Below, piece after piece: positions 50,182 through 59,385 of a stretch of DNA of 64,000 nt. Made by a program: the position numbers and the translations under genes. Under the pieces are notes generated by a model. The model did not search any database. It was not told the DNA's origin and saw only the letters and a list, made by a program, of their open reading frames with translations. Location of the stretch: the NCBI GenBank assembly GCA_900318205.1, contig ONJS01000021.1:1-64000 (forward strand), given 5' to 3'. Each line of letters opens with the position of its first letter. Position 1 is the stretch's first letter. The DNA comes from an uncultured Prevotellaceae bacterium. GTDB taxonomy: Bacteria > Bacteroidota > Bacteroidia > Bacteroidales > Muribaculaceae.

Positions 50182-50532
50182 ATGAGTGAGAAAAAAAATA
50201 ACGCTTCGACAACGGGAAAGAAGGCTGGAAAAGTCATCATCCAGGGCCGCATCTTCTCGCTTGAGTTCTTCAAGCGCAACTGGGTCTATGTCGTCTTTGT
50301 CATGGCGATGGCACTCGCCTATATCGGCAACAAGTTCGCATGCCAGAGCAGCATGGAGGAACTGTTGCAGTTGCAGAAGACCGACCTTGTCAATGCCCAG
50401 ACCGACCTCGTCAGCTCCAGCGCCAAGTACAACTCGATGATACGCGAGAGTGAGATGGTCAAGCTCATCAACGAACGTCATTTGGGCCTGACTGCGCCGC
50501 TCGACCCTCCCTATGAGTTGAAATCCAAGTGA
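50182..50532 (+). CDS. ftsL: FtsL-like cell division protein
   Basis: A 116-residue bitopic protein: a basic cytoplasmic tail (about 1-33), one membrane helix (about 34-52, VYVVFVMAMALAYIG), and a short periplasmic coiled-coil (about 58-95). Size, topology and place between rsmH and ftsI identify it as the Bacteroidetes FtsL equivalent, although sequence similarity to other FtsL proteins is low. It would bridge FtsQ and FtsW/FtsI in the divisome. Confidence 0.8.
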   Translation: MSEKKNNASTTGKKAGKVIIQGRIFSLEFFKRNWVYVVFVMAMALAYIGNKFACQSSMEELLQLQKTDLVNAQTDLVSSSAKYNSMIRESEMVKLINERHLGLTAPLDPPYELKSK

Positions 50533-50564
50533 AACTAGTTACCCCATCAAAAAAGTTTTGAAAA

Positions 50565-52697
50565 ATGACAAAGACAAAACAGAACAATAAAAGACACATC
50601 CTGTGGCGCTATGCACTGGTAGTGGGCATGATGCTCTTGTTCTCATTCTGGATCATCTGGAATATGTTCAAGCTCACCGTTGTGCAGGCTCCATTGTGGA
50701 ACAAGAAGGCCCACACGGTGCTTGACAGCACGATCTACACGCCGCCCGAGCGTGGCAGACTGCTCGCCGACAACGGCACCGAGTTGGCCGCCAACCTGGA
50801 ATTCTATGTGGCGCGCATCGACTGGCTGGCCGACGGTATCGTGGATGATACCCTGAAGAAATACATCGGCCCTTTGTGCGACAGCCTGGCAGCCTTTGAC
50901 CCCTCGTTGACGGCTGCGCAGTGGCGTACCAAGCTGATGACTGACCGTAAGGCCATCCTGGATGCGGCGCGTCCCAAGGACAAGAGCCAGAAGCCTCGCC
51001 GCAACCACGCCTACCGCCTCTTCCCGCAGATGCTCACCCACAGGGAGTATAAGCGTTTGCGCAGTTTCCCGTTCTTTAGGAAGCCGATCAACGAGTCGGG
51101 CTTCTACAGCGAGAAAATACCACGCCGCACCAAGCCCTACGGTTCCATGGCGGCACGCAGTATCGGCAACTTGGACAGCACCCGCTCCCATGGCATCTCT
51201 GGCCTGGAGCGTGCACTTGACACCTTGCTGTACGGCAAACCTGGCATCGCCCACTACCTGCAGTTGACCAATGCCATCGCGCCGGTCGAGATTGTTCCCG
51301 CCGTCAAGGGGTATGACATCACGACGACCATCAACGTCCAGTTGCAGGACATCGTCGAGCATGAGCTCAACGCCATGTGCGTCGAGACGGGCGCCGAGTG
51401 GGGCACTTGTGTACTCATGGAAGTGGCGACCGGTGATATCAAGGCGATCAGTAACCTGAAGCGCAGCGAAGACAATCCCGATGAGTATGTCGAGGGTATC
51501 AACTATGCCGTGCTGGGTTATGAGCCTGGCTCGGTAGTCAAGACCATCTCGATGATGGTAGCGCTCGAGGACGGAATTGTCACCGACATTGAGAAACCGT
51601 GGCAGACGGGTTCCTCGTGGGCCTACGCTGGAGGTAACCCCATTACCGACTCCCATGGTGGTGCCACCAGGACTGCCCGCCAGATTATTGAGACCTCGTC
51701 CAATATCGGTATGGCGAAGATCATCACCCAGAAGTATGGCGCTAATCCCCCGGGCTTCAAGGCCCGCCTGGAGCAGATGGGCTTCTTTGAGCCGTTCCAT
51801 CTGGGTATTGCCGGTGAGGAGACTCCCCAGTTCAGCAAGGCTGACGTCAAGGACGGTGGCCGCGTTGTGCTCTCCCGTCAGGCCTACGGTTACGGTACCC
51901 GCATCCCGCCATTGTGCACCCTGGCGATGTACAACGCCATTGCCAACGATGGCAAGTATGTGCGTCCGCGTCTGTTCAAGAAGCTTTCCCGTGCGGGTGA
52001 ACCTGACTCCATCATCCCGGTAACCTATATCCGCAAGCAGGTGTGCTCGCCCGAGAATGCCCGCAAACTGCGCTTGATGTTGCACGACGTGGTGTGGGGC
52101 TCCCACGGTACGGCACGCCACTGGGTGCAGGACTCCATGGTGGAAATTGCCGGCAAGACGGGTACGGCCTTTGAGGTTATCAATGGTAAGTACGGAGCCA
52201 GGAAACGTCTCGCCTTCTGTGGCTTCTTCCCCTATGAGAAGCCCAAGTATTCCTGCATCGTGTTGATGCTCGGTGCCGACCGTGGTGCCGGAGCCAGCAG
52301 TGGCATGGTGCTGAAGAACATCGCACGCAAGATGTATGCCCATGGCTTGCTCGGCTCGGCTCCCGACTATGCCTCCGTCAAGACTAAGAAGAACGCTAAG
52401 ACTGAAGAGGTCAAGACGCATCCCACGCTGTATGCCTCGTTAAACGATAAAAAGTACAAACGCGTGCAGCATGACCTCGGGTTGAAAGACACTCACCGCT
52501 ATGCCCGCCCCGAGAAGGTGACCTCTGGCGTTCCCAAGGTCATCGGTCTTGACATCCGCGATGCCATCCGTTTGCTGGAAGGCGCAGGACTCAAGGTGAA
52601 CTTTACCGGCTCGGGTATGGTTGTTGCCCAGAGTCTCTCCCCGGGCTCCCATTTTACCCGTGGTGAACGTATCAACCTCAGATTAAAGAACTCGTAA
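50565..52697 (+). CDS. ftsI: Division-specific penicillin-binding protein (FtsI/PBP3) with PASTA domain
   Basis: A 710-residue class B penicillin-binding protein. Membrane anchor about 15-38; N-terminal dimerisation domain with PERGRLLADNG; transpeptidase with the active-site serine in GSVVK, the SSN motif in ETSSNIG and KTG in IAGKTGTAF; one C-terminal PASTA domain (about 645-710, VPKVIGLDIRDAIRLL). It crosslinks septal peptidoglycan. The PASTA tail is unlike proteobacterial FtsI. Confidence 0.95.
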   Translation: MTKTKQNNKRHILWRYALVVGMMLLFSFWIIWNMFKLTVVQAPLWNKKAHTVLDSTIYTPPERGRLLADNGTELAANLEFYVARIDWLADGIVDDTLKKYIGPLCDSLAAFDPSLTAAQWRTKLMTDRKAILDAARPKDKSQKPRRNHAYRLFPQMLTHREYKRLRSFPFFRKPINESGFYSEKIPRRTKPYGSMAARSIGNLDSTRSHGISGLERALDTLLYGKPGIAHYLQLTNAIAPVEIVPAVKGYDITTTINVQLQDIVEHELNAMCVETGAEWGTCVLMEVATGDIKAISNLKRSEDNPDEYVEGINYAVLGYEPGSVVKTISMMVALEDGIVTDIEKPWQTGSSWAYAGGNPITDSHGGATRTARQIIETSSNIGMAKIITQKYGANPPGFKARLEQMGFFEPFHLGIAGEETPQFSKADVKDGGRVVLSRQAYGYGTRIPPLCTLAMYNAIANDGKYVRPRLFKKLSRAGEPDSIIPVTYIRKQVCSPENARKLRLMLHDVVWGSHGTARHWVQDSMVEIAGKTGTAFEVINGKYGARKRLAFCGFFPYEKPKYSCIVLMLGADRGAGASSGMVLKNIARKMYAHGLLGSAPDYASVKTKKNAKTEEVKTHPTLYASLNDKKYKRVQHDLGLKDTHRYARPEKVTSGVPKVIGLDIRDAIRLLEGAGLKVNFTGSGMVVAQSLSPGSHFTRGERINLRLKNS

Positions 52698-52713
52698 ATC
52701 ACTAATAAAAATC

Positions 52714-54177
52714 ATGAAAATATTATCACAGTTACTTGCCGCCATTAAGCCACTTCAAGTGGTGGGCGACACCAATAAAGAGATTACTGATGTCATCAAC
52801 GACTCTCGTCAGGCCCGTGAAGGCGTGATGTTTATCGCTGTCAAGGGCGTTGCCGTCGATTCCCATCGCTTCATCGGCGATGTGATTGCTGCCGGTGCCC
52901 GCGCCATCGTGTGCGAAGTCCTGCCCGAGCAGTTGAATGGTGATGTCACCTACATACAGGTAGAAAGCAGCTTCAAGGCTTTGTCGCAACTTGCCGACGA
53001 ATGGTTTGACCACCCGTCACGCCATCTGAAACTCGTGGGTGTCACGGGCACTAACGGCAAGACGACGACCGCAACTCTGCTCTATGAGATGACCCGTCTG
53101 ATGGGCTACAAGGCCGGACTGTTGTCCACGGTAAAGAATATTATCGACACGACCGAGGAGGAAGCCAAGCAGACTACCCCCGACCACTTGACCCTCAACC
53201 GACTGCTGCACGAGATGGTGCAGGCGGGATGTGAGTATGCCTTCATGGAGGTGAGCTCCCATGCCTGTGTTCAGGGCCGCATCGAGGGCATCAACTTTGC
53301 CGGCGGCATCTTCACTAACCTGACTCGCGACCATCTGGACTTCCACAAGACGGTAGATAACTACATTGCCGCCAAGAAGATGTTCTTTGACGCCTTGCCA
53401 GCCGATGCGTTTGCTCTGGTCAATGCCGATGACAAGGTGGGCGAAGTCATGCTCCAGAACACCCGCGCCGGCAAGTACCGCTACTCATTGCGTTCGATGG
53501 CCGATTACAAGGGCCGCATCGTTGAGTCGCGTCTTGACGGTACCACCCTGGAGCTGAATGGCAACCAGGTGGAAGTTATGTTTACCGGTCGCTTCAATGC
53601 CTACAACCTGCTGTCGGTCTATGGCGCGTCATTGCTGCTGGGTTTTGATCCTCAGGAGGTGCTGGTAAAGATGAGCCTGCTGGTGCCCGTAGCCGGTCGT
53701 TTCCAGACCCTGCGCTCACCGCGTGGCTATACCGCGATTGTCGATTATGCCCACACGCCCGATGCCCTGGTTAATGTGCTTGACACCATCCGCGAGGTGG
53801 TGGGTACCGGTGGACACATCATCACCGTGTGCGGCTGTGGCGGTGACCGCGACTCCGGCAAGCGTCCCATCATGGCACGTGAGGCAGCCGTGCGCAGTGA
53901 CCGTGTCATCCTCACCAGCGACAATCCCCGCACCGAGGATCCCGAGATGATCCTGCGCGATATGGAGGTTGGCCTGCCTGATGAGGCACGTCCCCGCACG
54001 CTGACTATCACCGATCGTCGCCAGGCCATCCGTACCGCATGCCAGCTGGCTCAGGCAGGTGACGTGGTGCTCGTGGCAGGTAAGGGCCATGAGAACTATC
54101 AGGAAATCCAAGGTGTGAAACACCACTTTGACGACCGCGAACAGGTGGAAGCCGTGTTTGCCGATGAAACCGTTTGA
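52714..54177 (+). CDS. murE: UDP-MurNAc-Ala-Glu-meso-diaminopimelate ligase
   Basis: A 487-residue Mur ligase. ATP-binding loop GTNGKTTT (about 111-118), the central TRDHLDFH, and SDNPRTEDP, whose DNPR motif selects meso-diaminopimelate rather than lysine. It adds the third residue of the stem peptide in the cytoplasm. It starts 16 bp after ftsI. Confidence 0.96.
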   Translation: MKILSQLLAAIKPLQVVGDTNKEITDVINDSRQAREGVMFIAVKGVAVDSHRFIGDVIAAGARAIVCEVLPEQLNGDVTYIQVESSFKALSQLADEWFDHPSRHLKLVGVTGTNGKTTTATLLYEMTRLMGYKAGLLSTVKNIIDTTEEEAKQTTPDHLTLNRLLHEMVQAGCEYAFMEVSSHACVQGRIEGINFAGGIFTNLTRDHLDFHKTVDNYIAAKKMFFDALPADAFALVNADDKVGEVMLQNTRAGKYRYSLRSMADYKGRIVESRLDGTTLELNGNQVEVMFTGRFNAYNLLSVYGASLLLGFDPQEVLVKMSLLVPVAGRFQTLRSPRGYTAIVDYAHTPDALVNVLDTIREVVGTGGHIITVCGCGGDRDSGKRPIMAREAAVRSDRVILTSDNPRTEDPEMILRDMEVGLPDEARPRTLTITDRRQAIRTACQLAQAGDVVLVAGKGHENYQEIQGVKHHFDDREQVEAVFADETV

Positions 54178-54206
54178 TTATCAACCACATTCAAAGCATA
54201 AAAGAT

Positions 54207-55466
54207 ATGTTATATCATCTTTTCCATTTCCTGCAACAGTATCACGTTCCCGGAGCGCGACTGTTTGAGTACATCACTTTCAGGTCAGGCTTTGCCTTCA
54301 TCCTGTCACTGTTTATCGGCATCGTCATCGGTCGCCGCATCATCTTCAAACTCAAGGAGCGCCAGATGTGTGACAAGGAGCGCGAGGAGAAGCTGGGTGG
54401 CAATTCAGCCAAGCAGGGAACCCCCACGATGGGTGGTATCATCATTATCATCTCGATTTTGGTGCCCTGTCTGTTGTTGGGAAAACTCAACAACGTTTAC
54501 ATGTTGCTCATGATTGTCTCGACCCTGTGGTGCGCCGCACTGGGTTTTGCCGATGACTACATCAAGGTCTTCCATCACGACAAGCGAGGCTTGAAGGGCA
54601 AGTTCAAGATTGTAGGCCAGGTCGGCTTGGGTGTCATTGTGGGCCTGACGATGTACCTCAGTCCTGCTATCGTGATGAACGAGAACGTGCAGGTAACGAG
54701 CCGTACCGAGACCCCTGAACTGGTGGAAATCCATAAGTCCCAGGCGGTGAAAGCCACCAAGACCACTTTGCCCTTTGTCAAAAACCACAACTTTGACTAC
54801 GCCTACTTCACGGGGTGGATGGGCAAGTACAAACAACTGGGCGGCTGGATCCTGTTCATCCTCGTCACCATCTTTGTCATCACGGCAGTGAGCAACGGTG
54901 CCAACCTGACCGACGGTGTTGATGGCCTGGCGACAGGTACCTCGGCAATTATCGGCGTTGCCCTAGCCATCATGTGCTATCTGGGTGGCAACGTCATCTA
55001 TTCATCCTACCTGAATATCATGTACATCCCGGATAGCAGTGAACTGGTAGTGTATGCCGCGGCGTTCATTGGGGCGACCATCGGCTTCTTGTGGTACAAT
55101 TCCTATCCTGCCCAGGTGTTTATGGGTGATACGGGCAGCCTGTGCCTGGGCGGCATCATCGCGGTGTTTGCCGTGCTCATCCGCAAGGAGTGGCTCATCC
55201 CCGTGCTGTGTGGCATTTTCCTCATCGAGGAGCTGTCTGTCATTATGCAGGTGTGGTATGTGAAGCGTCACAAGGGCAAGAATATGCGCCTGTTCAAGAT
55301 GACGCCGTTGCACCATCACTTCACGGCCGATCCCGCCAAACTCACGTGGGACTACAAGATCAAGACGCCTGACCATCGCATTCCCGAGGCTAAAATCGTG
55401 ATGCGCTTTTTCCTGGTGAGCATCCTGCTGGCCGCATTGACGTTTGTGACGTTAAAGATCAGATAA
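54207..55466 (+). CDS. mraY: Phospho-MurNAc-pentapeptide translocase
   Basis: A 419-residue integral membrane enzyme starting at ATG 54207; the frame opens at a TTG overlapping the murE stop, a less likely start. About ten membrane helices. Conserved motifs GTPTMGG, GFADDYIK, the magnesium-binding NLTDGVDGLA and TPLHHHF near the end. It forms lipid I on undecaprenyl phosphate. As in other Bacteroidetes, an extra soluble stretch (about 160-205) lies between helices. Confidence 0.95.
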   Translation: MLYHLFHFLQQYHVPGARLFEYITFRSGFAFILSLFIGIVIGRRIIFKLKERQMCDKEREEKLGGNSAKQGTPTMGGIIIIISILVPCLLLGKLNNVYMLLMIVSTLWCAALGFADDYIKVFHHDKRGLKGKFKIVGQVGLGVIVGLTMYLSPAIVMNENVQVTSRTETPELVEIHKSQAVKATKTTLPFVKNHNFDYAYFTGWMGKYKQLGGWILFILVTIFVITAVSNGANLTDGVDGLATGTSAIIGVALAIMCYLGGNVIYSSYLNIMYIPDSSELVVYAAAFIGATIGFLWYNSYPAQVFMGDTGSLCLGGIIAVFAVLIRKEWLIPVLCGIFLIEELSVIMQVWYVKRHKGKNMRLFKMTPLHHHFTADPAKLTWDYKIKTPDHRIPEAKIVMRFFLVSILLAALTFVTLKIR

Positions 55467-55497
55467 CCAAACAAATTAACTTGTAAAGATAGAAGTT

Positions 55498-56847
55498 ATG
55501 ACTAAACGATTAGTAGTATTGGGCGGTGGCGAGAGCGGCGCTGGTGCAGCGGTTCTTGCCAAGGTCAAGGGTATGGAGGTGTGGCTGAGTGATGCCGGTA
55601 ACATCTCACAGACCTATAAGGACCTGCTCAACCAGTATAAAGTTGATTGGGAAGAGGGTGGACACACCCCCGAGAAGATTCTTAATGCCGATGAGATTGT
55701 TAAGAGCCCCGGTATTCCCGATAACGCACCCATGGTGGCACAAGCCATCGAGCGTGGTATCCCCATCGTGAGCGAGATTGAGTTTGCCAGCCGCTATACC
55801 GATGCCAAGATGGTGTGCATCACGGGTAGCAACGGCAAGACGACAACCACCAAGCTCACCTACCATATCTTCAAGAAAGCTGGTCTGAATGTGGGTTTGG
55901 CTGGCAATGTGGGTCGTAGCCTGGCGCTCCAGGTCGCTACCGAGCATCACGACGTGTATGTGATTGAGTTGAGCAGTTTCCAGCTCGACAACATGTATGA
56001 GTTCAAGGCCAATGTGGCAGTGCTGCTCAATATCACGCCCGACCATCTAGACCGATATGACTACAAGATGGAGAACTATGCCGCTGCCAAGTTCCGCATC
56101 ACGCGCAACCAGACCGACGAGGACTCCTTCATCTTCTGGAAGAACGACCCCATCATTGCCGAGCAGTTGCGTCACCATCATCTTGAGTCCCGCCTGTTGA
56201 GCTTTACTGCCGATGATGACAACCGCAATGCAGCGTGGCTGCATGAGGGAACGGTCCACTTTGACGTGGACGGTGACTGCTGGGATATCCCCCGCGAACA
56301 GTTGTCGCTCAAGGGACTGCACAACGTCTATAACACGATGGCTGCTGGCTTGTCGGCACAGGTGTTCGATATCCGCAAGGATGTCATCCGTGAGGCTCTT
56401 GCCGACTTTGAGGCGGTGCCCCATCGCCTGGAGTATGTCGATACGGTCGCCGGTGTGCGTTATATCAACGACAGCAAGGCCACCAACGTGGATGCCTGCT
56501 GGTATGCGCTGGAGAGCGTCAATGAGCCCTGTGTGCTCATTCTGGGCGGTATTGACAAGGGCAATGACTATAGCCAGATTGAGCCGCTGGTGAAGCAGAA
56601 GGTGACGGCTATCGTGTGCTTGGGTCTTGACAACGCCAAGCTGCATGCCTTCTTTGACGGCAAGGTGCCCGTTGTGACCGATGCTACGAGCATGACCGAG
56701 TGCATGGATAAGTGCCGTGCTCTGGCTCACGCCGGCCACACTGTACTGCTGTCCCCGTGCTGTGCCAGCTTTGACCTGTTCAATGGCATGGCCGACCGTG
56801 GCAACCAGTTCAAGGAGTGCGTCAAGAAATTTAAAGCCGAAGAATAA
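55498..56847 (+). CDS. murD: UDP-MurNAc-alanine-glutamate ligase
   Basis: A 449-residue Mur ligase with GGGESGAGAAVLAK at the N-terminus, ATP loop GSNGKTTTTKL (about 110-120), NITPDHLDRYD, and YINDSKATNVDA. It adds D-glutamate to UDP-MurNAc-alanine. It starts 31 bp after mraY. Confidence 0.96.
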   Translation: MTKRLVVLGGGESGAGAAVLAKVKGMEVWLSDAGNISQTYKDLLNQYKVDWEEGGHTPEKILNADEIVKSPGIPDNAPMVAQAIERGIPIVSEIEFASRYTDAKMVCITGSNGKTTTTKLTYHIFKKAGLNVGLAGNVGRSLALQVATEHHDVYVIELSSFQLDNMYEFKANVAVLLNITPDHLDRYDYKMENYAAAKFRITRNQTDEDSFIFWKNDPIIAEQLRHHHLESRLLSFTADDDNRNAAWLHEGTVHFDVDGDCWDIPREQLSLKGLHNVYNTMAAGLSAQVFDIRKDVIREALADFEAVPHRLEYVDTVAGVRYINDSKATNVDACWYALESVNEPCVLILGGIDKGNDYSQIEPLVKQKVTAIVCLGLDNAKLHAFFDGKVPVVTDATSMTECMDKCRALAHAGHTVLLSPCCASFDLFNGMADRGNQFKECVKKFKAEE

Positions 56848-56873
56848 TCCCCCCATAAACGCTTGTTTTACTC

Positions 56874-58232
56874 ATGTCTCAAGATTTAAAGCCGAATAGG
56901 TATAACGAGATTTCCAGAAAGTATGGAGACCCCTGGATATGGGGCATCTTCATCATGCTGGTCATTATCTCGATTATTGAAAGTTACAGCGCTTCAAGCC
57001 GTGAAGTGGCCAAGGTCGGCTTGTATGCCCCATTAATCAAGCAATGTGCTTTCCTAGGAGTAGGTGCGCTGATTGTAATCGGTTTGCTGCGTGTGAACTA
57101 CAACAACGCCATGTTCCTCTATATTGCGGTGCCGATATTGGCACTATTCACCGTGTTCAGCCTCGTGTATGTGATGAAATTTGGTGATTTGATCAACGGT
57201 GCACGCCGTTCTATGACCATTATCCGAGGGCTACCGTCCATACAACCGTCAGAGTTCGCCAAACTCTCTATTGTCACGCTGTTGTCCTATATCTTCGCCA
57301 AATCCCAGAAGAACCGAGACATCTCGATCAAGGGTCTGGTTTGGGCAGCAGTGGTAGTGGCTGTCTATGGCGGATTGATGTTTAAAAGTGGTCTGACCAA
57401 TGCGTTGCTGCTGGTTGCCATCAGTGGCTCAATGCTGCTCATCGGTGGTGCCAGGGCCAAGAAGATTGTCCTGATCATGGTCTTCTTTGGATTCATGGGC
57501 GGAGCGTTCTTTATCATCAAGAGCCATAATGACGATAAAGAACGGCTGGTAGCCGAGACGCAAGCCTCCATGCCAGGAGCCGACAAGGAAGAGGTCGAGG
57601 AAATGGTGGCCAAGGCCGAGGCCAAAGGTGATGTAGACCGCGGAGGCATGCGTATGGAACGCATCAGGAAATGGTGGAACAGCGATTCGCTTGTCTATAA
57701 GGACATCACAGCCGAGAACCAGCAGGAGATGTTTTCCCGCATGGCTCAGGCCAATGGTGGCTTGTTTGGCGTCGGCGTGGGCCGCTCGCGTGAGTGCAGC
57801 CGTTTGCCGTTGGCCTTCAGTGACTATATCTTCTCGATCATCGTCGAGGAGACAGGATTCTTTGGCGGATTGTTTGTGCTGATACTCTACCTATCCTTGC
57901 TGGGCCGGGCAGCGATGATTGTGCGGCGCAGCAAGCGCGTGCTACCTTCGCTCCTGGTCATCGGAATGGCGTCATTCATCACCTTCCAAGCGCTGTTCCA
58001 TATCGCCATCAATGTGGGTGTGTTCCCGGTTTCGGGTCAGCCCTTGCCCCTCATCTCGATGGGTGGCTCGTCGATGATGGTAATCTGTGTCGCTTTTGGC
58101 GTGATGTTGAGTGTTAGCCGCACCATCGCCAATCAAGGAAATAAGAAAAACAAGGCTGAAGAGACCCCGGTTATCGAGGGCCTTGATGCCGAGAACCCAA
58201 CCGAAATACCTCCTAAAAATGTCTGGAAATAA
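56874..58232 (+). CDS. ftsW: Septal peptidoglycan polymerase FtsW
   Basis: A 452-residue SEDS-family membrane protein. About ten membrane helices, NGARRS near position 105, the IQPSEFAKL motif at about 122-130, and FPVSGQPLPLISMGGSSM in the penultimate helix region. A charged loop (about 220-275) holds an E/K-rich segment longer than in E. coli FtsW. It polymerises glycan strands with FtsI. Its last 14 bases overlap murG. Confidence 0.95.
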   Translation: MSQDLKPNRYNEISRKYGDPWIWGIFIMLVIISIIESYSASSREVAKVGLYAPLIKQCAFLGVGALIVIGLLRVNYNNAMFLYIAVPILALFTVFSLVYVMKFGDLINGARRSMTIIRGLPSIQPSEFAKLSIVTLLSYIFAKSQKNRDISIKGLVWAAVVVAVYGGLMFKSGLTNALLLVAISGSMLLIGGARAKKIVLIMVFFGFMGGAFFIIKSHNDDKERLVAETQASMPGADKEEVEEMVAKAEAKGDVDRGGMRMERIRKWWNSDSLVYKDITAENQQEMFSRMAQANGGLFGVGVGRSRECSRLPLAFSDYIFSIIVEETGFFGGLFVLILYLSLLGRAAMIVRRSKRVLPSLLVIGMASFITFQALFHIAINVGVFPVSGQPLPLISMGGSSMMVICVAFGVMLSVSRTIANQGNKKNKAEETPVIEGLDAENPTEIPPKNVWK

Positions 58233-59337
58233 GAAACAACTGAATGTGCTCGTCAGTGGAGGCGGTACGGGAGGACATATCTTCCCGGCCCTGTCCATTG
58301 CCAACGAGTTGCGTCGCCGTCATCCCGAGTCCAATATCCTGTTTGTGGGTGCCGAGGGACGCATGGAAATGGAAAAAGTGCCCGCTGCGGGCTATAATAT
58401 CGTCGGATTGCCCGTGAGTGGCTTTGACCGCAAGAACCTGTTGCGCAATTTCAAGGTTCTCGCCCGTCTGTTCAAGAGCATGAAACTGGCGCGTAAGGTC
58501 CTCAAGGATTTCCAACCCGCCATTGCCATCGGAGTGGGCGGTTATGCCAGCGGCCCCATGCTCAAGGAAGCACAGAAACAGGGCATTCCCACCTTGCTGC
58601 AGGAGCAGAACTCCTATGCCGGTGTGACCAATAAACTGCTGGCAGCCAAGGCTGACTGCATCTGTGTCGCCTATGAGGGCATGGAACGCTTTTTCCCCAA
58701 GGAGAAGATTGTGCTCACCGGAAATCCCGTTAGGCGCAACCTCCTGGAGTGTGGCGCGACACCCGAGCAGGCTCGTCAGGCCATGGGCGTTGACCCCAAC
58801 AAGAAGACAGTGCTCATCATCGGTGGCAGCTTGGGTGCCCGCACCATCAATAATGCTATCATCGACGGCTTGAAGAAGATAGGTGAGGCCGATGGCGTTC
58901 AGGTCATCTGGCAGACAGGCAAATTTTATGACCAGCAATGCCGTGAGGCCTTGGGCGCCTCGGGCGTGGCAAACGTGATACAGATGCCGTTTATCAGCAA
59001 TATGGATATGGCCTATCGTGCAGCAGACCTTGTCGTGTCGCGCGCCGGTGCCAGCTCCATCTCCGAGCTGCAATTGCTGGGCAAGGCGGCCATCCTGGTG
59101 CCCTCGCCAAATGTTGCCGAGGACCATCAGACCAAGAATGCGCTTGCCCTGGTCAATCGCGATGCCGCTATGATGGTGAGCGATGCCGATGCCATGGCCA
59201 ACCTGGTGGACACGATGCTCGCTACCGCTGTCGACAGTGCACGTCTCGAGAGCTTGGGCACCAATGTGTCCAAGATGGCTCTGAGGGATGCTGCCGAGCA
59301 TATTGTCGACGAGGTGGAGAAAATCATTGGGCGATAG
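58219..59337 (+). CDS. murG: UDP-GlcNAc:undecaprenyl-PP-MurNAc-pentapeptide transferase
   Basis: A 372-residue GT28 glycosyltransferase from ATG 58219. It has the diphosphate loop SGGGTGGHIFPAL, GVGGYASGP, QEQNSYAGVTN, IIGGSLGART and RAGASSISEL. It makes lipid II at the inner face of the membrane. The upstream extension of the frame (to 58111) is the ftsW gene in another frame and is not used. Confidence 0.96.
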   Translation: MSGNKKQLNVLVSGGGTGGHIFPALSIANELRRRHPESNILFVGAEGRMEMEKVPAAGYNIVGLPVSGFDRKNLLRNFKVLARLFKSMKLARKVLKDFQPAIAIGVGGYASGPMLKEAQKQGIPTLLQEQNSYAGVTNKLLAAKADCICVAYEGMERFFPKEKIVLTGNPVRRNLLECGATPEQARQAMGVDPNKKTVLIIGGSLGARTINNAIIDGLKKIGEADGVQVIWQTGKFYDQQCREALGASGVANVIQMPFISNMDMAYRAADLVVSRAGASSISELQLLGKAAILVPSPNVAEDHQTKNALALVNRDAAMMVSDADAMANLVDTMLATAVDSARLESLGTNVSKMALRDAAEHIVDEVEKIIGR

Positions 59338-59385
59338 AAATTGCCGATAACGTGGTTCTTTAATAAATTAGAATAGGAAAGAAAA

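Noticed and set aside
50643-52421. A 592-codon open frame antisense to ftsI
   Set aside because: The sense strand encodes a complete penicillin-binding protein; the antisense frame is a by-product of codon bias.
58111-58218. An N-terminal extension of murG
   Set aside because: This stretch is the end of ftsW in another frame; murG similarity begins at MSGNKKQLNVLVSGG.
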